Shown here: piece after piece, positions 53,271 to 64,000 of the stretch
Position numbering within the stretch: the stretch's first letter is position 1
Layout: each line of letters opens with the position of its first letter
Assembly (NCBI GenBank): GCA_037903355.1
Contig: JBAJFE010000005.1
Location: 4,154,001-4,218,000 of the forward strand
Source of the DNA: Trichuris trichiura
Taxonomy: Eukaryota; Nematoda; Enoplea; Trichinellida; Trichuridae
Direction: 5' to 3'
DNA: 64,000 bases
The notes under the pieces: generated by a model
Databases searched by the model: none
Told to the model about the DNA's origin: nothing
What the model saw: only the letters and a program-made list of their open reading frames with translations
Program-made: the position numbers and the translations under genes

Positions 53271-54788
53271 GCGCCCTACTAATGAATGGATGAGCCGGGA
53301 CGTGATATTTAGTTACGATGTTAAAGATTTTTCTGCTAACGTCCCAGTAAGTTACATACTTAAAATCCTGCTCGACCTGTTAAGCTTTGTAAGAGCAATC
53401 TTTTGTCAGATGAAAGTAACACCTTTCCACTGAAGAAAATTGGCAGCCTTGTGCGTGCGACAGGGCAACTATTTTAAATTTGAAGACCGTTTCTTCCTTC
53501 AAAAAGACGAGAGGGAGTCCACCCATGCCACCTCTTCTCGCCAATTCTCGTTGAAGTGCTCATGGGACACTTGGAGCAAACAGCATTTGCTCTCGCGGAC
53601 AGTGACATGAATCCTTCCTTTTTCAAGAAACATGTAGATGACGTTTTCAGCTGAGTTAGCACCGGGATAGAGAATTCCTTCCTAAGCCATTTAAATAATC
53701 TTTCAGCTAGAAAAATTAAGTTAATAATGGAGGAACAGTTCAACCGCAGGCTAGCATTCCTAGACACCTTGATGATTAAGGAAGGAAGTAACCTTAAAAG
53801 TGCTGTATTCAGAAAACCTATCCATTCGGACAGGTATGTGCATTTTTCTCCTAACATCCCATTTCTATAAAAAGAGGTATTGCCACCGGTATGGTCCATC
53901 AACCCTCTGTAACTGTGACCTGTCCCTTTAACTCTCTAACTTGAATCTCATCTCACCCACACTAACTGACGACTGTGACCCAAAAAGTTTCCTTAAATCC
54001 ATCATACTTTGCAAATTTAGCGATTTACCGCTACCCATTCCGGGAAGTGCAACACAGCCTCATTCTGTCTTGTTTATTCCCTATTAAAATAAGTGAACAG
54101 GTCAAACGCATAGGACAATCGCTTAATTCCGTAATACGCTTTAAAGGTTCCTGTCACCCTGTTTCGACTTTAACAAGTGACAAGATCACATTTCTTTTGA
54201 CAGGACAGCGGTGGCAGCTTAGCAGATCAAATGTGCTTGCAACGTTTCTTAGACATGCCAAACGGACTAGGCTTTGTTGAAAAGGTTCCAAATCATATGA
54301 AAATGCTCGACCAGTACTTGCATATCGAAGACAGGCTAAAGGGGTCGGAGAAATTACATTCAGGACAACTGCAAAACCTATTCCCTGAGAAGATCATGGA
54401 AGTTATGAAGAACGCTTCCATGGCTGTTCTGTTCAGTGTTCACTGGACCTATTGCCGATTTTCATAACGCGGGAAAACAACATCCATCTATATGACATAA
54501 AATAGACCTTCTTCATTCCCATTAACGCAAATACCAATCGCGGCCAGGGGTACAGACGTTAATGATATATGGAGCAAACTCGTCAGTAAATACCGCTGCT
54601 GCACTACACTGAGATAGTCAGACCTATTGTTCCCTTGAGTGGCCTATATAAATGTTTAACTGACTGAATCCCTTCTCCATGTGTTACGCTGACGACAGGA
54701 GTAGAGCGTCACAGAAGTTAACCGCGTGTATTCTCTGTGTATTTCCTAACAACTTTCTCATCCATTCATCCATTCGTTGGTAGGGCGT
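53271..54788 (+). mobile_element. Decayed Penelope-like retroelement
   Basis: Plus-strand fragments in shifting frames resemble the reverse transcriptase of Penelope-like elements. They are NYFKFEDRFFLQKD, then VEVLMGHLEQTAFALADSDM, FFKKHVDDVFS (the YVDD box, here HVDD), NRRLAFLDTLMIKEGSN and VFRKPIHSDRY, at about 53,470-53,860. A further block near 54,080 (ISEQVKRIGQSLN) fits the region between RT and GIY-YIG domains. Stops and frameshifts break it, so it is inactive. It is flanked by related inverted sequences: GCGCCCTACTAATGAATGGA at 53271 and the opposite-strand form at 54757-54788 (the right copy has an 11 bp insertion). Confidence 0.7.
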
Positions 54789-56502
54789 GCGTTGGTACTT
54801 TTATAGGTACAATCACAAAGAACGGAAATAAGCTATGGGAAGATCAAGAATGAGAACTCATAAACCTGTTATCAATCATTCTGCCCGTGAGATCACGATT
54901 CGTGCCGTATCGGAAAGAATCTACCGCGCAGAAGAAGCTTACCGATCTGCCGTTGTGCTTGTTTTACCTTCAGACAAATGAAGCGACGAGTGACTACGAA
55001 AGCAACGAATATTTTAGCTTTATTTCATGCATAGCAGGGATTTTTGATTGTATCGCTGCACAAAAAACGCTTCCGATAACTTAAGATTGCCAATGTGAAT
55101 AATGGTTCCTTAAAGTAAAATTGGACAGCATTTCTCATGGCTACATTAAGCTTCTCAAAATGTGGCTAAAGAAACAGTCTACCTAATTTTGTAGTTACAA
55201 TGCTATATGTTGTTGGTTGTTCATTTTTCTTTTTTCTTCTCTTCTCTCCTTTCTATATGTTGTTTGTTCAAAAAGCAGGTCATTCATAAAATTTCACCGA
55301 AATCACTTTGTTGATTTCTTATAAAAATCTGTATCTACAAAACTATTATGATTCATGTTAATCCCGTCTAGATGGCCAAAAGATAAAGCTGTGAAGGTAT
55401 CACAGTCAGGACGTTGTGGTTTTACATACGTGAGCAGAAAAGGTATGCACTTTAAGAAGTAGCAGCGCTATCGTGAGTGTTTTACAAAACATTCTGCTTT
55501 CCTTGAAGTTATAGGTTCACTAAGCCTTTCTGAGGTTACATCATAACAAATAGTAAAGACGTTTAACCGTTTCGGAAAATTTGCTCATCTAATCAACAAG
55601 AACGACACCGAAGATGAATCTTCTGAAATTGTTCCCTACTCAAGTCTAATTGTAGATGGCGTTAATGGAGTCAACCTATGCTAGAATGAACTGGACGTCA
55701 TCAGAAAGGATAAACTATCATTGCAACACTTACAGTTGAAAGGTTGCTAATGAGCTCTCATACAGTTGGAGATGGAATCGCTGGAAAGTTTCTTTCCTGC
55801 TTTAATTTTAGTGATTTGCACTCAGCTCTTCGTTTTGAAACTACTTGAAAAAGTGAAGCCAAATTGCGATGATCACGTTGTGGAAATCGCAGAACAGCAA
55901 ATGAAGGAAAAAAATTGTAATTTAAACTTGCAGAACCATCTCTTCGTCTATGTTATCTATGTTAACGAAAGAAGATTGTTTTCTTGCACGTTCGTCTTCT
56001 GTCGGGCTGGAGTTCCGCTTCTCAATTGCTATTCAGATTCTGAGTAAAAACTAGTTGAGAAGAACGGAGAAGTGTACCTTTTCTAATGGTTAAAAATATG
56101 CTTCCTACTTAGAATGTTAGCGACAATGAAGTAGGCCCATTATGAAACTACGTATGATAAAGGTCGGGAAAAATTGTTTATGAGTGTTGTCTGAAGAAAC
56201 GAAAGAAATCGTTATTTAATTCCACTGACAGGCGAATGGTGTGATTCTAATTTCTAATGGCTAATACAGCTTGGTCAACTTTGGTGTTATGCAAAGGGAA
56301 GGAGTAGTTCGCTGTCTTTCATCGCGTGCAGCTTCGCAAGAAATTATTTATCGCAACGTACAACTACATGAGAAAGTCCGTTAGTAAAGTATTTAAAACT
56401 ACAGCGGAGTTAACCCTAAGCTGGACTGCGATGCTAAACGCATAAGAGAACAATTCGAAACCAGGCTTTGATCGTTTAAAGGTTTCGCATTGAAAATAAA
56501 TT
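54789..56502. other. Gene-poor region
   Basis: Short open frames only. Nothing recognised. Confidence 0.4.
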
Positions 56503-56510
56503 ATCTAGAT

Positions 56511-56747
56511 CATAGTTTCTCAACCTTTTTTGCCCCAGGGCTCCCTTAGACCCTGTCACTGCCCACCAGGGCTCCCCTAGGCCTTGTCAGGGCTCCTCTA
56601 ATCCTTGTAAGGGCCCACCGTTTATTGGGACTATGTCCTGCCGCATTATCCTCCAGGGCCCCCTCCAGGCCCCCTGGCTTCCAGGGCTCCCCTAAAATCT
56701 CCCAGGGCCCCCCAGGGGGGCCCCAGGGCCCACGTTGAGAAACACTG
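56511..56747. mobile_element. Non-autonomous hAT element (237 bp) with 8 bp TSD
   Basis: The ends are CATAGTTTCTCAACC on the left and, reversed, CAGTGTTTCTCAACG on the right, matching the CAGNGTTTCTCAAC ends of hAT transposons. The element is flanked by perfect 8 bp duplications ATCTAGAT (56503-56510 and 56748-56755), the length typical of hAT. The interior has no ORF. It consists of CCAGGGCTCCC / GGGGCCC repeats, so it could only move with a transposase supplied in trans. Confidence 0.9.
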
Positions 56748-56755
56748 ATCTAGAT

Positions 56756-59700
56756 CATCTGAAGGCGTGAAGCTAAAGTGATACTTTACGAAAACGTACG
56801 TGAACTACTATGTATGCATAAACTACTTCTAAAGATATAACAAAACTAAGATATTTTTATATGCTGTCTGTCGTACCATTTACATGAAGGAGATGATCAA
56901 ATTCAATCTGAATGAATTAACCAAAACCAATAAAACGATTAACTATATTCCTCCTTTCAACATAAAAACGAAGATGCTGAGAGCGAACAGTTGAGCGCTT
57001 ATGTGGCCTCTTAAGGCCGCGAAGTGAATCACCGAAAAAAGACACATCCATTTGTGTGCTTTTAGTTCACAAACAAACGCTTTGACAGAAGACAGCTGTT
57101 TGGAAACAGTGACTAACGCGAGCGGATGTATATCGACGTGCTATGTCCTTATAAGCACTTCTGTCAAACAGAATTCTATTGCAATTCTAATTGGGATGTA
57201 GAAGTTTCAAATTTTAATAAGAAGGCGTAGAGAAGAACACTGTGCAAGTAAAAGGCTGTTTGCAGTAAGAGATGCTCAACAAGATGTCAGCCTAAAGTGG
57301 ATGCCACTCAGTCTAGTATTTGCTGTATCTGTGTGTGTTTGCTACTGAAACATACTTCGAGAATTAGATAACCTCCCGCCTATTATTACGATGAAATATA
57401 TTCAGTAATCATTGAAAGATTGCTCATGCTTGTTTCATACGCTCAAACATAATCACTTTCTTGAAGTAAACATTCTCTGATTTATACACAGAATAGAATA
57501 AACATCGTTTGATTGATATACCTAAAGTACATGGAAGGATCAGCGCTACACAAAAAACCTAAACTTTAGCCTACAATGAACGCTCGACAGACCAGGAAGA
57601 AGCAGAGCAACAACACCTCAGCTATGGGTCACACAGCAAGCATGTTGGCGCTGTAAAAGATGCGCGTGGGTGTCGATAGATTTGTCTAAAGTTCCAGTCT
57701 CGCAAACGTCAATATCGTCTCGGAAGAAAGGAAAAATGTTCGTTCCAGGAGACAATGAAATTCTCGTCAAAGGAAAACTGAGCAGCTAGTATATGCTTAA
57801 CCAATCACATCTGATGTTGTAAGCAATGGAAGATGTGTATTCATTGAACATGTCCTTTCGTAGATGTTCTGAACACATGTGCGACTCTGTGCATGAAGTA
57901 TGGCTTGTAGTCATCGTCGCTTTTAGATTCACTTATTGCCACGCTTATTTATATGGCATCAACAACGGATCGGAAAACATCTTCGTTATAGCACTTTTCG
58001 CAATCACTCAGAGAGTTTACAGAATCTTTATGCCAATTGTCTTGACGTTCATATTTCGTACCTATACATTTAATATTTGGCTATATTGCTGTCTCATATA
58101 AAATAGAGGAACTGATCTGCAGAATATTTAAACATAACAGCTTCCACTTTGGAGTCTTAATTAAAGGTCGCTGCTTAAGAGTCAATAAATAAGGGTTTAT
58201 GGTGTCTACGGTTGTTTTACTTACACATGTCCTATCAACCGGTTGCTGCATTATATTTTCTGTTTAGCCCTGTTTGAAAATTCATCTTTTTCCAATATCC
58301 ACGTTTTACTATGTCATTGGTATGTCTATTTCTAGTCGTTATTTGTCCTATAGTGTCGATCTCTATTAGCTCATCTGGACTATTTTTTTGTAGTTCCATT
58401 AGATCTATGCATAAGTGCTACAGGTCACATTTCTATGACAGTAAACGTGAGAATTTCGCGTTCACTTCGGCCACCGTTGAAGAGAAAGGAACGTATTCTT
58501 CATGCACGTGAGAAACTTCAGCACACTTTTTTCTACAGTTGTCGTTTCGCATTCACTTTGACAAGAAGTCCAGCAACGCATATCTCCGCCACTGTAATGC
58601 TTCGTATTTCATCCAAATAATGTCGCAGTGATAATTCATAAATTTTTCTAAGCACGGCGCACACGTAGCTCTTGCGCAAGATTACTGATCAGCACCAAAA
58701 CCATATACCGAAAAACCATTTCGACGTTTTCAATTTCTTGACGACACGTTCAAGAAGACAAAGTCTTTTATCAACTTGTGCTCGCCGAGAATTAGATTTT
58801 GCGGCCAGCCAAGTCACAGAATTTTCCTTCTGATCCAGGCTACCATTAAGGTGAAGTTCATGCAGGTGGACGGAGAAGCGCGGAGAAGCGCTGGAGTGAG
58901 TGCGAGAACAATTGTGCAAATTTGCTATCAAACAGCGTTTGGACGTTTGTCTCCGCCCATTAACGAAACGAAGGAGAAAGATTACTCTTTTGCAAAGAAA
59001 ACTGTACAGAGTCAGTCAGTCAAGTGGATACACGAAAACGAGAAAATACGAAGTACAATCACGACAAAAAAATCATATTCGTCAAAACGTTACAAATGTT
59101 TCGCGTATCTGCACGAAAAGGACTTGCTGCACATACTTCAAACTTTACGTGTACGGCTTACTTCGCCAAGGTTGCGAAATCAGTAGCAGTTCAGTCAGTC
59201 AAATAGGCAAATGTATCTGTCTGTGCGTCGGGATGCTGTGAATGCAGTAATGAAACTTCTGCCCAACTGTGGCTGCAAAATGCTACTAATGCCAATGTGC
59301 GGAAGCCAAATCCAAGTTATAATAGCTTTCACGATTAATATTTTACATGTCAACGCATAATGAGCAATGCACTGAACAAATTGTCTTTCATCTAAATCTT
59401 CAAAAGTTGGCTGTTGGCTTTTCCGGCATCAATGCAAAGCGGCGGTGTCAACATGCTTCACGATGATTGTGAGAACGACGAATACTCCATGAAAAAACCA
59501 GTAGCATTGCAACTTCACTTTCTGTGCATTTAAGGTATAAAAATACTGTAGAGTTTATGCATAGACCTAATATACTACTGTTTCTCATTTTTACGACACG
59601 ACTCTATGCTAGTAAAATGGAACAACATATTAGTGTGGACCGTTAGCGAACATCCAGCATTACAGTGCTCCCACTTCTGTCAATAAACTTCTGTTGTTGC

Positions 59701-59877
59701 TACTGCAGGTGCATAGCATTATTTTAGACTGAGTTGTCAAAACGTGATATGTTTTTTTATTTCCGTTAATGCTTTTTAGCAACTCTGTAGCCAATATATT
59801 GTTTTAACTTTCTAGAAAAGGTAATGTATAAGCCGGTTGCAAAAAAGAGAAAGAGAGAAAGCGGGCTGCGAGAGAGC
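56756..59877. other. Gene-poor region
   Basis: Contains plus-strand open frames at 57826-58101 and 58776-59186 without splice context or recognisable domains; the first is hydrophobic in its second half. No further transposon end or repeat was recognised. Confidence 0.4.
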
Positions 59878-59879
59878 TA

Positions 59880-60096
59880 CCGTATTTCACGGCCTATAAG
59901 TACACCCCTCTACCTAAGTAATGGGTGGTAATAATTGGCCCAGTTGGTACTTCCTAGGCTCGCATTCTACTTATTAGTCCTATGAGCTGAACAGCAATTC
60001 TTCTACCTCAATTAGACTCACTAAGTGATTAACTGGGCCAATCATTACTACCCATTACTTAGGTAGAGGGGTGTACTTATAGGCCGTGAAATACGG
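59880..60096. mobile_element. TA-flanked MITE (217 bp) with long inverted repeats
   Basis: A near-perfect inverted repeat of about 65 bp at each end begins CCGTATTTCACGGCCTATAA and ends with its complement. Both sides are bordered by TA (59878-59879 and 60097-60098), the target duplication of the Tc1/mariner superfamily. The unique middle is only about 85 bp and has no ORF. This is a typical miniature inverted-repeat element. The high arm identity suggests recent insertion or arm conversion. Confidence 0.9.
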
Positions 60097-60463
60097 TAAT
60101 TTTTTTATTTACTAACCGGCAGAACGGATGATTACAAGACTATAAGAAAATCAATGAATAAAAAAACCTTTTGTAGATTTGAAGATTTGACCAGGCTTAT
60201 CTGTGAAAGGTATTGTGAATACTCATACTAAACAAAGTGATTTGTTTTTGTGAGGCTTTGATGGGATAAAGGTTTGCAGCAAAGTTGTCCTCTATTGATG
60301 GTTCATAATTAAGGTTTAACAGGTGTGGAAGGAATTGAGGCACAGTTTTGATAAAGAATGTTAGGTAAAATTCTGCGAATTTTCATTCCGTGAAATAGTT
60401 TTGCAAATGTGGTTTCTTGGTACGGGACTGTGGATTTTCATGTTGTACTCTATCTATAGGGAA

Positions 60464-60531
60464 TGTGGGTCCCGTTTAAAAACTTTTTATTTCCTCCGGA
60501 GTAAATAAAAAGTTTTTAAACGGGACCCACA
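60464..60531. repeat. 68 bp near-perfect hairpin
   Basis: A 29 bp arm (60464-60492, starting TGTGGGTCCCGTTTAAAAAC) is followed by a 10-base loop CCTCCGGAGT and the exact complement of the arm (60503-60531). No mismatch was seen. It could be a minimal foldback element or the precursor of a small RNA. Confidence 0.9.
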
Positions 60532-61382
60532 ATCCGGTTGGAAACACCTAAATGGAAAGATTCTTTTCCTTAGCAAAGGTACGCGTAAATGAGCGATATA
60601 ACTTATGCCAAAACACGCTGGTGAGAAGCAACAAACTAAAGCAAATTTCTTTCTACGTAGCAAAAGATGGCCATCTTAGGGAAGAAAGTGCTTTACAAGA
60701 TCACATGACAAACTATAACATATATGCCTGCAGTGCGTATTTTCCTTGTAGACACAAAAACATTTCACAACTAATGGACGTCTTTTTTGGCTATAGAGTT
60801 GCTGTGTAGCATTAACGAAGATAAAAACACTTCGAAAAGTAATCACTACTATACTGTAACACTTAATAATATATTGCTGGTTATGCTGTAGACGGTGTTT
60901 CCGTCCAACGCTTATTAATTTATCATGCTATATGATATTTTTGTATTTTGCTAAAATGTATTGTTCGTAATATCTTCCCTACGTTTCATTACTATTTTTG
61001 CGGCAGTTGTCTGTGTAAAACTTCTTTCGTTCTTTATTTGTTCTGTTCATTCGGTTGTTCTACGGAATAATAGCTTACAACTCAGCCTGACATGTTTAAA
61101 ACTAAACTCATAGTTCGATGTGATTATTGATATTACAGAAATTAGATGATGTTTCCTTTGCGCCATTGAACAGTGGAAAATCAGACAGCTTTACGGGCTA
61201 CTGAACATTTCATTGCTCTTTTATGCTGCTGTATGCTGTCCTCATTTTATTCTTCATTTTTGGTACTAATCGATATTCACATATATTTCTAATTTTGCAT
61301 CAGTTTTGATCTGAATGACTACGTCTTACATTCGCTGGATTTTTCCATTACGTTTACAATTTTCGCGTAATTTTTGCTGTAG
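60532..61382. other. Region without supported gene
   Basis: Open frames up to 85 codons, none with splice context. It may contain 5' exons of the unnamed gene that follows. Confidence 0.35.
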
Positions 61383-61808
61383 GCGTGCAGTTTATTCAAT
61401 TTCGACCTTCAGGCGTCGAAACGAAACTATTGCTGCCGTTTGCTTTTTAGCCGCTTTTTCTTTGAAACATTGCATTTCGCAAACTCAGCAGTGGACTGTT
61501 TGTAAGTCTGTTACGTGTTGGAGATGAGGGTAAATTTTTTCTGCTCGCATGATTACCGCTTGATATGCATTGATCGTTAGTTGGACGCGCAGCTGCATTG
61601 ATGCTGGCTTTGCAGACAATGCAATACATGGAATACTGGAGAAAATCTGACTACTTACCGCATCTTCGACAGGTCGTATGGTTGTTGAGTCAGTTGGTAT
61701 CTTCGACTGGTTCCACCTAACATCGAAATGTGACCAATGATGTTTTGTGGATGCATTTGGAATGGACGCTAGGTCGCATTTCTTAACCTACAAATAAAAC
61801 GAACAATT
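61383..61808 (+). CDS. Unidentified multi-exon gene, internal exons
   Basis: Three plus-strand exons join in phase: about 61383-61501, 61581-61696 and 61773-61808. Introns are 79 and 76 nt, with GTAAGT and GTATCT donors and TTAG/CTAG acceptors. The frame reads through RRNETIAAVCFLAAFSLKHC, SQTQQWTVFGRAAALMLALQ, YMEYWRKSDYLPHLRQ and VAFLNLQIKRTI. Codon content looks like a real protein with a helical, partly hydrophobic character, but I do not recognise the family. The first exon may begin later (acceptor TGCTTTTTAG at 61450). It may belong to the same gene as the exons at 63412-63957. Confidence 0.5.
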
Positions 61809-62707
61809 GTAAATTGGTTAGTTTTACTCAAATTGCCTGGAGGAAAACAGTATAAGAAGATGCTTTGAAAATGCCATCTTTAATAAGTTAGTTCTGAAAC
61901 ATCTCACATCCGCTTTATTACGGTTTTAGACAGCTCATTAACCTTTTCTTCGATAAAATCAACTGTTTTGTGTCTCTGATAGATTGATACTTCCTCTAAC
62001 GTAAATAACCTATTTCTGCGTGTTGGTCATGCTTACCCTAAAGAAATGGTCTTAAAGGCGGTTACTTCCTACACAACAGGCTTACTTTTAACAGTTGAAA
62101 AGGGAAAGCACTCTACGTATTAGTTGTAATGTGTTGCCTTCGGCAAGCGTAGAGCTTATTTTAAGGAAGTGTGAAATAAGAAGTCAGAAAAACTGTAAAT
62201 TCGCTAAACAGATCAGAATTCGTCGTCAACAAAAGGCCACCTATGCTGAATTTTGGAAATGGAAGCCTATACAACACATAATTTACTCTTTGAGATCTGC
62301 CACTGCTAGTCATCTCTTCAAATTTTCAAACTTAAGAATTAGCATTGGTCGGATCGTAACAAATCTTACAACTTAAAGATTATAATAGTATCTGCACGCT
62401 GAATTTCGTTTAAAAAGTGCACATTCTGTACCTTGATAAAATTATGATTTAATTGGCTTGGGACATACATTTCTTATAGGAATAATGTCGCTTTATCTTC
62501 CGCTGATTTCAGGCAGGTTTAATCTTAGTGCTACCGAATCCAATATATTCTCTAAAAAAGATTCATCGCTTCACTTGGACTTTTGCTTGTAAGCATAATG
62601 ACTCCGTTTTTTTAAACAGGTGCTATGTTGAACTTCTACTTAAAGGCTTAAAGACATACTCAGGGCCAGTTAGGTTTCCTACATTTGTTATAAGTAAATG
62701 TCTAGCC
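61809..62707. other. Possible intron or intergenic region
   Basis: Lies between the two groups of unnamed exons. An open frame at 62095-62376 is basic and not clearly coding. Nothing else was recognised. Confidence 0.35.
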
Positions 62708-62909
62708 TTGAACAAGAAATGTACATGGATTTTTTGACGTTTGTTTGGTTTTGTGCCTTTGAACGACATTAAAGTTTTTTCACTTTTTGACTCGTTTTTT
62801 CACTTTTTGACACGTTTTTTAATGTCGTTCAAAGGCACAAAACCAAACAAACGTCTGGCGAAACAAAACCAAACAAACGTCAAAAAATCCATGTACATTT
62901 CTTGTTCAA
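62708..62909. repeat. 202 bp foldback with a duplicated segment in one arm
   Basis: The left arm runs from TTGAACAAGAAATGTACATG through TTTGTTTGGTTTTGTGCC to GACATTAAA. The right arm is its complement, except that it carries an extra 26 bp in which AAAACCAAACAAACGTC is repeated. The short centre contains two TTTTTTCACTTTTTGAC copies. A 13 bp direct repeat AATGTCTAGCCTT lies just outside on the left (about 62697) and again about 30 bp beyond the right arm (about 62940). Confidence 0.85.
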
Positions 62910-63411
62910 CCACCAAACCCGTTACGAACCTTACGCCTTAATGTCTAGCCTTCTAATTCTGCACTGCTATTATGGCCACATATTACGGAGTGGTGCTCTT
63001 ACTGATACTGATAAGTAGCATTTCCTGTTCGTCCATTCGTTCTTCTTTTCTGGCACCGTTGAACGGTTTAAGCTTCTTTTCTATTGTCATTAAATTGATA
63101 AAATGCAAACTTACCATATTCTTCTTGTCGTTGGCTGGAATGTCATGGCGTAGGCGATTGACTGTGGCCATATAAGCAGAAGAATTAAAGAAAAAGCCAA
63201 TAAAAATTTTGCGGATAACGAAGGCAACGCAATAATCACAAGTGTGCATAAAAGCAATGGTAATACGCAGAAATAAATTGTAGTTGAGGCTTTCAGCTAT
63301 TCATCGGTACTGTTGGCGCTGCATTGCAGCTAGCTTGTTGCTGTTGTGTGCGTTTTCGTATGAAATATTGGCTGCGCGGTTACTGATAAATACCTTGTTA
63401 ATGGCCAGTAG

Positions 63412-63957
63412 TCGCTGGTGCCCACTTATCTACAAAGAGCTGTCATACGCTGCGTTGAACGTGGCCAGGATTTGGGCATTAACACATACCAGTTTTTGAA
63501 TCGAAAATTGACGTTTGCAGAGGAAAAAGAACGTCTCTATGAATACACTGCTCGGGATTGGCTTGCAATAGTATGCAATCTGACGTTGTGAAGTTGTTTG
63601 AAAGAAAACATAAGACCATTTGAGCGTATACGTCGTTACAGCGTCCGTTTGCGTTCGCTGATCTACCAACGTATTAATGTCACCTGAAAAAGAGTGGACA
63701 TAAATAAGTATTCTTTTGTAGCATTTATTGAATTTTTGAAAAGTTGTGTAGCAATAGACTAATGAACACTTAAGGAACGAACGTTATACTCTGTTGTTCT
63801 GGTATCATCCCTGTTGGCCAGGATGCTTTGATATCTGCGAATAAACACAAAACAGGTAAAAAATGTATCACCTGAAATTTCCTTTCCAACAGGAAAGGTG
63901 GAATTGGAATGGGATGAAAGAAATGCAGCCACACGAACCAGCCGTTTTTATCAATAA
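63412..63957 (+). CDS. Unidentified multi-exon gene, 3' end
   Basis: Four plus-strand exons join in phase: 63412-63584, 63642-63670, 63775-63855, 63893-63957. They give 115 residues up to a TAA that overlaps an AATAAA-like signal (CAATAAAAG). The frame reads QRAVIRCVERGQDLGINTYQ, FLNRKLTFAEEKERLYEYTA, RDWLAIVCNLT, then SGIIPVGQDALISANKHKTG and VELEWDERNAATRTSRFYQ. Introns are 37-104 nt. The first donor (ACGTTGTG) is weak; it was chosen because it alone keeps the phase. A competing minus-strand model exists over the same bases, but it is shorter and less protein-like. I do not recognise the family. Upstream exons are unknown and may include those at 61383-61808. Confidence 0.5.
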
Positions 63958-64000
63958 AAGGCAAACGCTCAACGTGACCTCACTTTGCTCCTGTTATCTT

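Noticed and set aside
57826..58101. Hydrophobic ORF resembling a receptor fragment
   Set aside because: No conserved receptor motif, no splice sites in phase, and an isolated position in repeat-rich DNA.
62999..63171. Minus-strand 35-residue two-exon gene beginning MATVNRLRHDIPAND
   Set aside because: The donor is good, but the product is very short, no acceptor precedes the ATG, and it matches no family.
63301..63683. Minus-strand three-exon model (ending RLLAINK-RQQYR)
   Set aside because: It is in phase, but the plus-strand model over the same bases has more exons, longer conserved-looking protein and a poly(A) signal at its stop.

Overview
The window reads as eukaryotic (metazoan) genomic DNA with many small introns. 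I could rebuild eight identifiable genes exon by exon with consistent reading phase. Most introns are about 50-80 nt, bounded by GT...AG. Small introns, a nematode-style intronless CK1/TTBK-type kinase, and AG sites a few bases before start codons with operon-like spacing of tandem genes suggest a nematode, perhaps an early-branching one. This is an inference: no spliced leader gene or rRNA is present to confirm it.

Left part (1-43,250) is gene-rich. In order: VPS33A (minus, runs off the left edge); a MAGI-type scaffold (PDZ0-truncated GK-WW-WW-five PDZ, plus); an intronless CK1/TTBK-like kinase (minus); the mitochondrial Rieske protein and a synaptophysin-family protein in tandem (plus, probable operon); selenoprotein K (minus, convergent with synaptophysin, UGA at the selenocysteine position followed by a strong hairpin); a Wnt16-like ligand with a His10 run (plus); TMED10/p24-delta and an ABCC10/MRP7-like transporter in tandem (plus, probable operon). 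Several encode membrane-traffic or membrane proteins (VPS33A, SelK, TMED10, synaptophysin, ABCC10), but nothing shows one shared pathway.

Right part (43,250-61,300) is gene-poor and repeat-rich. It holds a four-copy ~215 bp tandem repeat, a ~1.3 kb GC-rich minisatellite with a 40 bp hairpin unit, a decayed Penelope-like retroelement, a non-autonomous hAT element with an intact 8 bp target duplication, a TA-flanked MITE and two large foldbacks. From about 61,380 to the right edge, in-phase exons on the plus strand indicate at least one further gene that I cannot name.

Exons were placed by eye using splice consensus, reading phase and family similarity. Short or divergent exons in the right half may have been missed.
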